Part shown: one piece after another, positions 12,617 to 25,900 of the stretch
Position numbering within the stretch: position 1 is the first letter of the stretch
Layout: each line of letters starts with the position of its first letter
NCBI RefSeq assembly: GCF_958450345.1
Contig: NC_088780.1
Coordinates: 108,078,226 to 108,142,225, forward strand
DNA: 64,000 nt
Direction of reading: 5' to 3'
Source of the DNA: Calliphora vicina
Taxonomy: Eukaryota; Arthropoda; Insecta; Diptera; Calliphoridae
Program-made: the position numbers and the translations under genes
Notes under the pieces: generated by a model
What the model was told of the DNA's origin: nothing
Seen by the model: only the letters and a program-made list of their open reading frames with translations
Databases searched by the model: none

Positions 12617-12770
12617 GACTGTTTCACAATATCCAATGAAAGATTTCGGTTGCATTCTAAGCGAAAGAAAACTGATTTGGGTTTCCTTAACTCTATATTT
12701 ATGTGAACGAATCATTTTTCTTTCGTTTAGAATGCGAACGAAATTTTTCATTGGATATTGTGAAACAGGC
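12617..12770. mobile_element. palindromic MITE, 154 bp
   Basis: GACTGTTTCACAATATCCAA and TGAAAGATTTCG are mirrored by CGAAATTTTTCA and TTGGATATTGTGAAACAGGC. It is flanked by TA on both sides (aata / tatt). The central part also pairs (CTAAGCGAAAGAAAA with TTTTCTTTCGTTTAG). Confidence 0.8.
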
Positions 12771-13433
12771 TATTACTGACACATACAAATTAATACACTT
12801 TAAAAGTAAAAATTCAACTGAGCAACATTATGAGCTTCCTGACATACTATCAACTAAATAGCATCAGGTAGGATCGAGAAAGTTGCCTTTAGAAGAAAAA
12901 TATTCAGCTTCAGAATTGTTTGCTTTCGTATAAAGGTTTATCTTATTCTAGCAACTTCTGATAGTAAGGAAGAATTAACAAACGGAAGATCAATATACGA
13001 TGCTAATATATTTGTTATTGTAAAATTTACTAGAATCATCTTTTTAACTTCAAGAAGGGACGCAGTAGTCGCATTTATTACAAAGACTGCATCAAATACT
13101 GGCAGGGAACATAAGTATTCCCACCCAATGAAACTGTGATGTGGTGCATACCACCACAAGAGCTTCCAGTGAAATTAAACTGATTAGAAACCATTTGAAA
13201 ATACATAGTACATAATTATAATTGTTAATTCATAATTGTTATGCAATTTCGTAATTGTACTTGTATGTCATAGGAATTATACATGAAATACCATTTATGT
13301 TGAAAATAAAAACATTTTATCTAACAGAATGCAATATACGATTAAAGCAATTTAAAACAGTTACATACTTAATCATAAGGAATTTGCTTAATAACAAAAA
13401 CTTCCCTGGAGGGAAGAGAACTGAAACAGAATC

Positions 13434-15277
13434 AGCCATGTGACTGATTATAAAGAGCGGTGCTAGTTGTATAACTTTATACATAGCTGTTAATTTTGGA
13501 TTACGATTTGTAATCAATTAGATTATTTTTTAAAAATAATTTAATGGATTATATAATTCGGTTTAGAACAATTTCTGATTACTAATTGATTACGATTACA
13601 AATAATAAAAAAATAATCAGGATTATTTGCAATTACTAGAAAATAATCAAAAGTAATAAAAATATTTTCAAAGATTACTTTTGATTATTTTAGATTATTT
13701 TCCAAAATTTTTGCATTTACAACATTTGTTCATAAAAATACATATATTAATTTTAATAATAACACAAACAATAATAATATTTGTAATTCCCGACTCAACA
13801 AAAAGGTAAAAATACATGAATAAAATAATAAAGAAAAACAAATACATTCACTGTACATTAAATCATTTTACAAAAAGAAAGGGCTATAATTTACAAATAA
13901 TTTGCAAATATTGCAATTGGCCTTCATAACAACTAATTTTTTAAATGAAAAATCAGTCAATGATACCTTTCACTGTTGACGAAACACTAAGAAATCAGTA
14001 GTTCAACTGGAGCTGAAGATGTTAAGGGCGTGTTAAAAAAAATAAATGCATCCCATAGCAAATCATATTTTTGCCAAATGTCATCAATAGTACCAAAATT
14101 ATGAATCAAAATGTGATACAACTTAAGGAAATATATTATAATTTACACATATTTTTTGTTATTTGTGTAAATATAATGCAGATAATACTTTACTTTTATG
14201 ACAAATGGACTAACAATGCCTACTGAATTGCAGTATCCACATAAAATTCAGGAAAAAGAAGTTTCGTGCTAAAAGAAATCCCAAGACTAAATTTTTCGTG
14301 AATCGGCCCATATTTTACCATATGAAAATCGCATAAATTTCATAAAAATGTAGTTATCAAGTTGATATTAGAAACAAAAAATGTCAATATATGTATATAA
14401 AATCGATGTACTAAATTTTTGATGATCGGCCCATAATTGGTCATAGCCTCCATAGAAGAACCACATTAACCTACACAAATATCCAAAAAAAATATGTACT
14501 GAAACAAAATTTTACACCGATCTGTAATTTGTATTCAAGAATCATACTACAAGCTTTTTAAATATCGGTCCATAATTCCATAATTCCCATATATGGTTCA
14601 CTCTTGATAATAGGGTTGTTTAAATGAAATTCTACAAAATTAGCCCTCAAATATTTAGAAATCACGTTCCACTTGCGATAATATCTAGAATAGTCATGTT
14701 TTATTGTAAAGATGAAATTCAATTAAAATAAATAGACATCACGTTAAAATATTTTATGACAATCGAATCACAATAGGTCATAGCTCCCATATAAGTCCCA
14801 CAATCCAGAAATATATTAACGCATATAAACATTAATATCATTAATCGCGAATATATATTTAAATTTTATGATATAACTCATTTCCATATGCAAAATGTTT
14901 GGAAAATAATCTAAAATAATCAAAAGTAATCTTTGGAAATAATCGGACTATTTTTTGATTACTTTTGATTATTTTCTCGTAATCGCAAGTAATCTTGATT
15001 ATTTTTTGATTATTTGTAATCGTAATCAATTAGTAATCGTCCGAATCTGAATATAATCGTAATTTAATCATTACTTCACCTTTGGAAAAAAAAGTAATCT
15101 AATTACTAATTATTATGATTAGTAATCATTATTTAACAGCTATGACTTTATAAATATCAAATAATATGATTCTAAATAACCTCTATAAGCAATTAAGAAA
15201 ATTAAGAAAAAATCGCTGGCGTTTCGGAATATAAAGTTATACAACTAGCACCGCTCTTTATAATCAGTCACATGGCT
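13434..15277. mobile_element. 1.84-kb element with about 47-bp inverted ends
   Basis: The left end AGCCATGTGACTGATTATAA and AGAGCGGTGCTAGTTGTATA is matched by the exact inverse at the right (CACCGCTCTTTATAATCAGT and CACATGGCT). Just inside is a second inverted pair rich in AATCAATTAG/CTAATTGATT. The middle, about 14280-14830, holds a DINE-like segment in inverse orientation. No transposase is seen, so it appears non-autonomous with nested insertions. Confidence 0.75.
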
Positions 15278-15309
15278 AGTTATGTAGCTTGCTTCTTGCT
15301 TCATACTGC

Positions 15310-15660
15310 TATTATACCCACCATCAAAAAAGATAGGGGGCATATTAATTTTGTCATTCCGTTTGCAACATATCAAAATATTGGCCGTAGAACCAAAAAG
15401 TATATATATTCTGGGACCTCATAAAATTCTGTTTAAAACTCGATAGGGCCCAAACGAAAGGAGCAACATGGCTGTTTGTTTGGTATTGAAAATATTCGTC
15501 CATGATTTCCACCATATAAATGTCCCCCCGGAATACTGTATGAGTAGCTATAATTATGTCGGTTATGCGGCGATCATGATAAAATTTTGCACAAATTAGA
15601 ATCGGTTCATAATTGACCCTATCCCCGATATAACTTCTATATCTGAAAAAAAAATTAATT
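15310..15660 (+). mobile_element. DINE-like repeat fragment
   Basis: It contains TATACCCACCATC, TTTTGTCATTCCGTTTGCAA, CTCGATAGGGCCCAAACGAA and GTTATGCGGCGATCATGATA. The same phrases appear in decayed form at 17400-17830 and, in inverse, at 34240-34510. The minus-strand open frame at 15354-15695 is a shadow. Confidence 0.55.
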
Positions 15661-16497
15661 GACAATAAATAATTTATATATAATAATATTAACATAAAAG
15701 TGTTAAGAAAGTAATCATTATATCATATTCTGTACAGTTCGAACATAACTGATTCAGTCCAAAACTACATATTTATTGTGGGGGACCAACCCCCACAAAG
15801 GAGGTTGTGGGGGTTAAGAATGATTCTCAATGGCTCAGCTTTATCGTAATATTTTCAAATCTGTCTGTCTGCTGCACTATGTCTGAGTTCTTTACACAAT
15901 TGCACAATTTTGTTGGTAATTTTAGAGTTAATCTTCCTAGTTTTCTAAAACTCTTTGAGTACCAATCTAAATTTTCTTCTCTTTATATGAGTGTTATTCT
16001 CTCTTTCGACCAAGAATACAATTTTAGATACTATTTTACAAGAAAATCATTCAATAGGTACCATTTAAAATACCCTTTATAAAATTTAGCAATTGAATTG
16101 AAATTTTGCAAATACAAATAATTATTAGAAATTTGAACCAATCATTATAAAATCAATTTCAAACATTTTCATATATTTAACATAAATTTAATTATAATTT
16201 GTTTTATCATCTTTATTGAGTATCACAACATATTTAACAGTGTTTTTTTTGTCCTTTCTTAATTTAATTACAATAAAATATTATACAAAAGTTCCTAAAA
16301 TCAATATTAAGTAAATACTAAATTAAATATTTTAATTAAATAAATGTGCTATCGAAAAAATTTCGAGTCTTATTTGATTTCATTTACAAATTAAATATAC
16401 AAAACTCTTTTGTATAAGAGCAGCAAAAGGAGCTTTAAAATATGTTTTTACCTTAAACTACAATATCTTAAAAACTAAGCAGTTTTGTTGTTGTTTT

Positions 16498-16503
16498 TTT
16501 ATT
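16498..16503 (-). other. candidate polyadenylation signal
   Basis: AATAAA on the minus strand about 195 bp after the stop codon. Another lies at 16212-16217, and variant ATTAAA forms lie between. In sequence this AT-rich such hexamers occur by chance, so the true 3' end cannot be fixed from sequence alone. Confidence 0.3.
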
Positions 16504-16696
16504 TATATTTTGTTTCTAGGTGAGTTGTGTTGGTTTTCATTTAAGTTTTTTTTTCTGTTTTAACTTTTGTAACTAAATTTTGATATTTAAGTATTTTTGC
16601 GTTTTGTAAATGCGTAAATTTGTTCTGCTCTTAACTCGCTTACCTTCAACTAACTTTAAATTGTTTTATATCTTGCAATTTGCGCTAGGCTCTGTC

Positions 16697-16989
16697 CTAA
16701 ACGTGTATGGTAAATTCTTGACGCTCCTGCTCCTTTTTCTCATGATATCTTGCCAACAGTGAGGTTAGTTCCTCTCTATCCACCTTACTTAACTGACCAT
16801 CTTTGTTTTCCATAACTCGTTGCACTTCCAAGTCTAATGCTCGTTGCTCATGATCACACTCAGCTTCACTGAACTCTCGAGAATCGATAAATCCCGAAGG
16901 TGGTCGAAAACCCATATTATTTGCACCGGTCATAGCGGCGATTGTGGCTGCTATTGAGGCTGAAGTTTCCGAATTGTTAACCTCACTGT
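16697..16989 (-). CDS. Dscam-like terminal coding exon, helical end with PDZ-type ligand
   Basis: Last coding exon: 293 bp including the TAG stop at 16697-16699, acceptor TTAGCTTAG, phase 1 in. It reads DSEVNNSETSASIAATIAAM, TGANNMGFRPPSGFIDSREF, then a highly charged, probably helical stretch (SEAECDHEQRALDLEVQRVM and DREELTSLLARYHEKKEQER). It ends FTIHV. The last three residues (I-H-V) fit a class II PDZ ligand, hydrophobic at positions 0 and -2. The function is inferred from the motif only. Codon use and charge show that this is real coding sequence. Confidence 0.88.
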
Positions 16990-19900
16990 CTAAGCTAAGG
17001 TGTGGATGGGAAGAAAGAAAGGAGATAAAAAAATGTTTTAAGTTACATTATTTATTTAGTGATTAAATATAATTTGTATTTATGAATAAAATTTGTCTTA
17101 TGTTGTTTTCAAGTTTATGCTTTATTAGGCAAAATTGTTGTTTTTGCCTTTAAAATGTACTTTTTATTAAAGAAAATAATTTTTAGATACTTTTTATTCA
17201 AATTATTTTTTATCAAAAGGTTTCTTTATTTCAGTTTTTCAAATAACAATAAAGGTACCATTGCAAATAATTTTTACAAAGTTTTTGTTTTAAAGTACCA
17301 TTTAAATATTTTATTATTAGTACCATTTTATGTCTGTTTCAATTAAAAGGTAGTTCCAGCTACTTTTTATAAAATGTTCATTTAAGCCCCCTTTATAAAA
17401 ACTTCAATTTATGTAGCTATGTCCGATCGTCTGTCTGTTGAAAACACGATAGGGTTCAAACGAAAGTAGCTAACTGGCAGAAATTTTCTGTTGTTAAGGT
17501 TTGCTTGGTATTGAAAATCAGCAATATCGGTCAATAAAATCACTTAGTCCCCATACAAATGTCCACCCGGAGCAGTCATAAATATTTTGATTATGCGACA
17601 ATCCTGATAAAATTTTTAAGTATTCTGAAATGATATTATAAAGTATGGCTCAAATCGGGCAACATTTGTCTCTAGTCCCCATACAAGGTCCCCTTAGAAA
17701 ATGACTTGAACATTCATAATAGTCTTATAATAATTATAATATAAAAATTGGACATAAACAAGTTTCATATGAACCTAAATCTTTCTATCAACTTTTGTGA
17801 GAATCGGTCCATATAACCCCAATATCAGAAAAATATTTTATTGTCTCTTACTTTTTTGTTATTAAGTTATAATGGTTTATCAGGGTTTAAACAACAAACG
17901 TTTTATTAGATATTAGATTTTTTTAATAAAAATTAAATTTTTACTTAAGTGAATATTTATCTTTGTGATTCAATATGATTCAATTAAACAACTCTATAAA
18001 ATCGTCCATAAAAAATTACCATTCTGTAAAATATAGAAACTAACCCCCAGTAACAAGAAGTTTGGTTATGTGTTAACTAATAGTTATACTGACAGTTTTC
18101 ATACAAAAATAATTTTAACCGACAGTATAACTGTTAGTTAACGCCTAACTAGGCTTCGTGTTAATGTGGATAAGCAGTATTTTATTTATTTGTGCGTTTG
18201 AGTTTAATTGAGAAAGACACAAATAGTACTCTGATTTGTTACTTGAAAAACTAAATGTATAAAAGGGTCCGTAATAGCCAACACATCTCTTAAACTTTAA
18301 GAAAGTATTATGAATATTCGAGAATATTGACTGAGGAAGAGTTTGTGTATTGGGACAATCTAAGTCCATGGTAGGCTTTCATATTGTTCAGGTTACGATG
18401 ATTTTCGTCAAACAAGCCGAATGTGAACAAAAGAGCGTAATAGAGCGTAAAAATACACACATTTTATTCAGTTGCTTGATGTTGTTGTGGATATTTTATT
18501 TTTTACCCAAAAAAGCACACAAATTAAATGCCTCTATTTGCCTACCAATGATCTAAGTTCACAGAGAAAACAGATTCGTGATAGCAACCGAATTTGTTCT
18601 CAATCGAATGATTCTACCTTAGTGACCGAATTTTACCCTTGTGGCTACAAAATTTTAAAAGGGGTAACAAACCGAAATTCTTCTTTATCAACTGACTTTC
18701 TGTTGATAGAACCAAAAGTGGAAAGTGTTCTAATTCTTTGAAAACACAAAATATAAATAATTATGCATTAAGTGCAATTGTTCTCAAATGAACAATTGAA
18801 ACTTAATAAACAGGGTTTTATGTGCCTTAAAACAGCTATATTTTATTATTAAGTAATTTGTCGTTTTTCTACTTCAACATGTGTAAGATGAGATTAATGA
18901 ATTCATTTGTCTTAACAAAATTGAAATTTGTTCGAATGATTCTACCTTAGTGACCGAATTTTACCCTTGTGGCTACAAAATTTTAAAAGGGGTAACAAAC
19001 CGAAATTCTTCTTTATCAACTGACTTTCTGTTGATAGAACCAAAAGTGGAAAGTGTTCTAATTCTTTGAAAACACAAAATATAAATAATTATGCATTAAG
19101 TGCAATTGTTCTCAAATGAACAATTGAAACTTAATAAACAGGGTTTTATGTGCCTTAAAACAGCTATATTTTATTATTAAGTAATTTGTCGTTTTTCTAC
19201 TTCAACATGTGTAAGATGAGATTAATGAATTCATTTGTCTTAACAAAATTGAAATTTGTTTATTTTGGATTTTGGGGTTTAGGTACCTGAACTACCTGTT
19301 GTTACTACCAGGACACAAACGCCGATCCAAAGAATCCTTGGCATTTATTTGCTGCTGCTGTTGATGTTTACGATTGCGATTGGCACGCTTATCAGCCGAA
19401 GAAGTAGAACTCACATTATCCTTGGCATATCTTTGGCCATTCATGCGCCGGTCCACGGGAGAGGATTGATCATTGTTCGATTCCGTCGAGGAGTCCGGAC
19501 GAAACATATCTGTATAAAATACAAATGAACAATGAAAGAAATATTTCATTATAATCCAAAAAAGCACTAAGTTCAGTAGTTGATATATTATAGTTGCAAC
19601 ATAAAGATTATACATATGGGCAATTCCACGAGAATAACAACCACGACAGAAAAAAACAAAACCCCTTGAAACTTTTTTTTCAAGGTGATTTTAATTGGAC
19701 AAAACATTAAAATGTTACTATGTGAAAGTATTTAGAGCTTATTACAACATTTTAAGGGGCAAAATAAGAGTTTAAACTGACTATATTTAATTTTTTAATT
19801 TAATTGGCATGTTTTAGACTAAGATTGCGGCGAAAACTAAGCTCCCAATTATTATGTAGTATAAAATTAATTTGACTCTGATTGTTTTCAGTAGAGGCAA

Positions 19901-22900
19901 AAAACTATTTTTTTAATACATTTCCATGAAAGTTGAAGACGGATACAACCGTACTTTTTGGCGAAAGAGTAGAGAAAATGTTGTACGATATGGTAGATAT
20001 GACCACTGTACGTCGATTAGAATATATATTGTTTTACTATAAGCGAAAAATCGGTCACGTATGATATTAAATTTTATTTATTATAAAACCATCCAAAGAT
20101 TATTTTTATTTAAATATGATGGATTGTAAAGGAAGAATATTTGAGTTAGTGCAAGAAATTAATAGAAAACATAACGCCTCTCGCGATTCGCAAATTTTCG
20201 CATTTTTAAAAATTACTTCCGTTTATGTCACGTACGATATACCCTTAGTTCAATCGATATTTTGGACAACAATGTTTTGAAAGAACTTATTATTTTTTTT
20301 AAAAAATTAGTTGCCTCTGAATGGAACATAAAGACCAAATTATTTTTCAGATACTCTTATTTTTGCAAAATCTATTCCACTCTATAGACGTAAAAATGTC
20401 ACGTGCGATGACATGGAATTGCCCATATGCAGCTGCAAATGAATACCACTACTTAGCATTTAGTTTCAGTGTAATGTCTATAGTTGTGTAAGTGAGTGTG
20501 TGTATGTGTGCTTGTGTGAGTACACACCTACGCCACTACGACCATCACTGTTGCGTGACTTACAAGGAACTCTATAAGTAGGCATATTTGAGAATTCAGT
20601 ACTGGGACTAATACTCGTATCCGATTCCGACTCACAATGGCCAACACCATTGTTGCCCCCACTACCTACACCACTGCTGCCACCCCCACAGCCACCACCA
20701 CTACTGCTGCTATTGCTTTTATTGCCACTGCGGCCATTATCGTTACGTGATGATTTTTTCGTATGACCCGACTGAGAGCCAATGGCCATAGTCATTGATT
20801 TACTTAGAGTCGATTCATCTGTAAAGGAAAATTAGTTTTAAATATTATGTTCATTTCTTCTAAATGTATGTATGTTTGCATACAAAAAGCTCCCTTTTTT
20901 GTTATTCCAACTTACCATCTGTATTGTAATAGCGTTGCTTATGCCACGATGATTTCGATTTGACATGACCAAATCCCGAAGATGGCAGTAATGGATATGC
21001 AGTGGCATTGAGATTTTCTCCTTCTGGATGGCCGAATGTTTTAAATTGCATTGTATAGTCCATGGGTGAGGCAGCTACACCGCGTGTTGGTGTTTTGGCG
21101 GGTGCTCCGGTACGGCCACCATTAACACTAAATGTGGCATACGGCGAAATCTCATACATTTCTATTATTGTTTTTGTTTGCCCCCCAACCAATGCCCACA
21201 CCAAAAGCAACCCAGGAACCACAATATTCCATAAGGCACGCAGTAAACGTACCACATTACAATAATAAACATAAAATGAGAGAAAAATAAAAAGAAAACG
21301 AAATAGTAGTAGCAGAGTCAAAGGAAGACCATCAGCATGGATTTAAGAATAAAAAAATAAAAATAGACTATTAAAAACCAGAATCATAGAGTTAGAAAAA
21401 ATGAACAAAAAAACTAAAAAAAAGATTTAAGTTCTACGTGCTTCGTCAGGATATCACGTTCTTATCCGTTTTCTTTTCAGTTGTTTTTGTCTCTTATTGT
21501 TGTTTTCTGGTATTAGTTTGCAAGGCAAAAAGAGTTACAAAGTATATTATTCTAACTGCCAGTAGCGGTTAGATTCGTTGTATAACTCATAGTGTTATTG
21601 CGTTTTCAGTATAGTGATTATAATTTTGTTATGAGCATTCTGGTTGGTAGTACTTGTGTGATAAATGCAACTTGTTGCAACTACTTATTTCTTCTTTTAG
21701 AGAAAAAAACCGAATCATGTAATTTATAAATATATCAGAATAACAACAGAAAATTTTTGTTAAACAGATTTTTACTTATTTTAATTAAAGGTACATTTCT
21801 TGTCATTTTATTAATAAATATGTAGTACAATTTCATATACAGTTTTTAATAAAAAATTAGTTTCACTTATTTTTTTTTTTATTAAAAACTATATGATTTT
21901 ATATTCAACATTTTTTCAGGTACTTTTTACTTAAAAGTATTTTTTATGTAGTTTTATAATTTTAGGACCTTGTTACTAAAAAGTAAAATATTTGACATAT
22001 TTCAATAATATAACAATTTCTGATATGTTTTGGAAAAATCCTTTTTTTTACTCTTTTTTAGAACAACCACTCAAGACAATAGGTCTGTTCATTTACTTTC
22101 CCAGTAAATACTTGCAACGAGAGAATAAAATCAAAATTTACAAAATTACTCTCTTAAAATCTCAAAAATAGTAAAAAGTAAATGAACGCTTTTCCAGTAA
22201 CAATTGTTTTATACACACAATTTTCATATTTTATTCCTTTTAAAATGTATAAATACTCACATTTTCTTCAATTTTATTGAAAATTCTTTTTTTTATATTT
22301 TTTTCACCACAAAAATAAAATTGAAAATAAATAAACAATAACACAAAACATATGAAATATAAGCTGCTAACTATTACGAGTTCAAAATAGAACTTGTAAT
22401 AGTTTGCAACGAGAGAGCACTCTCTAAAATTTATACGCTCTTGAATTTTTCTCTACTTGCAAGTTTTTTGAGTTAATGAACGCTTTTCCAGTAACAATTG
22501 TTACTCACTAGTAACAACTTTTAGTTATTGAACATAGCTAATTTCTTTATAATTTTTAATATATTTAATTTTCAATGACTTTTATAAAAACTACAATTTT
22601 CCTTATTTGTTTTTCAAAAGTACCATTTATTTAATAAAACATTCCGTTGAAGGTACTATTAATTAAAATGGAACATATCTGTGCTACTAACACGTAAATG
22701 TGCATTTCCGAAACTTCATAAAGAGAGTACGTTTTGATTACATATTTATTAAGAAGTCCACTTTCAATTTGTATTATAAAGTACTAGTTTAGTAAACATT
22801 TTCTTATATATTTTCTTTATTCTGTTTAAAATATAAAGACAGTTATAGGCATTTCAAAATTTAAATTTAAAAATTTTGCCATGCCTTGGACCGCTTTTTA

Positions 22901-25900
22901 AAAAATACTTGGACCGCTTTTTAAAAAATACAGGGCGCACTTTTGGACCAAACGGACTCGATTTTTTTTTAAGTTAGACAACTGAATTACCAATAACATA
23001 CAAAATATTTCAGAGCAATATCGATTACCAATCCAAAAATAAACGATTTTCAATTTAAAAATTAAAAAAATAGTAGATTTTAGCTGTTTTTTGGACAAAC
23101 AGGTGACTTAACTCTTTTTTTGTTAAAAAAAAACTTTCTTTAAGAACATATAACAATTTTATGTTTTTCTATAAAGTTTCCTTACGTATGGTATAAAAAA
23201 CTTGTCCTATTTTCGGAAAATGTCGGCCCTACGCCCTTCTGAAATTGAACTATTTTTTTTATCAAAATTTCATATTTGGGCCACATTTTCTAAAATCCCA
23301 AAGCTGGGATTAGAAAACGGAATGCGGGTTTGAAAATCCTGATGTGTTCCCTATTTACCACTAAAGTATTTTCTCATCCCCGAAGGATATATGTACCATA
23401 TGGGCAAAATTGTAAAAAATACCATTTTTGGGATTTTTGCACCAATTTTAGGTATTTCGGGATTCCCTTTGACCTTTTGACAAGTTTTTTTACACTTTGT
23501 TATTTAGAATGACAGTCTTAAAATAGTTTGAAAATTTCATTGAGTTTCGTTAATAAATAAGTATTTTATTACCTATTACATATTTATTGAGTTTCTTAAA
23601 CTAAAATATGTATAAAAATTTTAATAGGATTGATCCACATTTATTCCGAACAAATTTTTTTGTTGGATAAGTTAATTTTTGGTATAAGAAAGTCAATATC
23701 TCAATTAGACTTAAAAATATGCCACTTATAAAACTCAGTCCTTCAAAAAAAATTTCACTTTTTCATATTTTTTAGTATAAAATGTGACTAAACATTTGAA
23801 TAAAACAAAAAAAATTTTTTGAATTCGAGTCCAAAAGTGCGCCTTATATTTTTTAAAAAGCGGACGAAGGTATGGCAAAATTTTTAAATTTAAATTTTGA
23901 AATGCCTATAACTCGGAAATTATAAGAGATATTTTTTCAAGACCTAGACGAGGGCTTTCCAAAAATATAAAATTCTTTGAAATCGGATGGGAAACAAAAC
24001 AATGGCACGTGTTTAAACATTACCTAAGGTACATTACTTTAAGCCCACATAGCACCGCCCCTGGAAAATTTGTAGGGTCCATTTTAATAGCTTGAACTCG
24101 AATACTCCTTGGTTACGCCCACGTCAAATTTTATCCCGATCGGATCAGCCGTTTAGAAATGCCAGATTTATTTCCAAAAAAAAATCGATTCTGCCCCACT
24201 GTGGTGTGGTTTATTTGTATATAAAACACAAGCATTTATGCCCGATAAGTCCTATTTCGGGGGGACTTTTGCAGTTTCAATTACCAGTGCCTAACTTTCA
24301 GAAAGTGATTGTGAGCCGATCGCTATACTTTAAGGTGGTTGTTAGATTCATATTTTTGAGCGTTATTAACATCATCACAAACGCATAATACTATGATGGT
24401 GTAGGGTATAAAAAGTACGATTTCATAACATTAAAAACAAATAAGCTCATGCCCGACACTACACTGAGTACTGAGTGTTGAATTTTTTGCATACCAAAAC
24501 TTTTAAGAGATTTTTTATAAAGTCATATTCGGAAGTGGTCTTTATATGGGAGCTATAACCAATTATATAGTAACCAAATATAGATTAGGTGGCGGGATTA
24601 CTTTTTATATGAAACTTATTCTTCTTATATTTTATATGTATTCCAAAATTTGTATGGTACTTATGCTCGTTAATGTAATTTTCGTGGTACTAAAGTACAT
24701 TTTTACATCTGAATTTTTATAACACTTTTGGAACTAAGCATTCAAGCTGTCTTTCGAAAATTTAAGATGTGTACGCAAGTGGTACATTTTACAATATTCG
24801 TAACTATTTAATACCAAAATCTCAATAAAACTATTAAGGGGTATTAAAGTTACAAGGCATGACAAAAATGATATGATACATCAAAAGGTGAAGTGAGTGA
24901 AGATAAATATGCCGAGTTAAATATGTTTCGACGTAAAACTTTACGTCATTACATATTTGCAAATATGTTTCGGCGTAACGCCTTACGTTATTACATATTT
25001 ATAAATTCGTTTTTAGTATTTGTGACATATTTGCCAATTTAGGACATATTCACAAATATGTTTTGTTTTTTGTGACATATTTGCAATACTTACATACACT
25101 CATATTTAAAAACTATTTAATACATATTTTTTAAAAATAGCTTGTGGACAAACTATGATAGATGACAGGATGGGACATACCTCATTTTAAAGGGAAATGA
25201 ACCTGCATTAGTCACCAACATAGCTCTTTTTCCAAAATTTCGTCTGACTATTTTTAATATTTTTTTGAAAATTTTCATTTTTCAATGTTGATCCTCGGAA
25301 GATTTTTCGACAATTCTGGACAAACTAAGATAGATGCCAGGGTGGGACATACCTCATTTTAAAGGGAAATGAACCTGCATTATTCACCAACATAGCTCTT
25401 TTTCCAAAATTTCGTCTGACTATTTTTAATATTTTTTTGAAAATTTTAATTTTTCAATGTTGATCCTCGGAAGATTTTTCGACAATTCTGGACAAACTAA
25501 GATAGATGCCAGGGTGGGACATACCTCATTTTAAAGGGAAATGAACCTGCATTAGTCACCAACATAGCTCTTTTTCCAAAATTTCGTCTGACTATTTTGA
25601 ATATTTTTTTGAAAATTTTCATTTTTCAATGTTGATCCTTGGAAAAATTTTCGACAATTCTGGACAAACTAAGATAGATGCCAGGATGGGACATACCTGA
25701 TTTTAAAGGGAAATGAACCAGCATTATTCACCAACATAGCTCTTTTTCCAAAATTTCGTCTGACTATTTTTAATATTTTTTTGAAAATTTTAATTTTTCA
25801 ATGTTGATCCTCGGAAGATTTTTCGACAATTCTGGACAAACTAAGATAGATGCCAGGATGGGACATACCTCATTTTAAACGGAAATGAACCTGCATTATT

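Larger units (their letters stand above)
1..16200. other. 3' flank of the Dscam-like gene: no host gene seen, repeat-rich
   Basis: I found no exon with a convincing protein signature on either strand. The interval holds the DINE-like, hAT-like, mariner-like, Helitron and palindromic elements listed separately. Stretches in which I see nothing beyond AT-rich sequence are about 1990-3100, 3545-4080, 4970-5870, 10030-11130 and 15700-16200. A (CA)n tract lies at about 10366-10384. Short open frames here are chance products of AT-rich DNA or of repeats. Confidence 0.75.

Noticed and set aside
20478..20527. Continuation of the Gly/Ser-rich exon to a stop (YSHKHTYTHSLTQL)
   Set aside because: It is encoded by CA/TG repeats, and two donors precede it. 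Splicing to the next exon keeps a long conserved-looking tail.
21062..21265. Plus-strand open frame of 67 codons
   Set aside because: Antisense to the EISPYATF exon, with no motif of its own.
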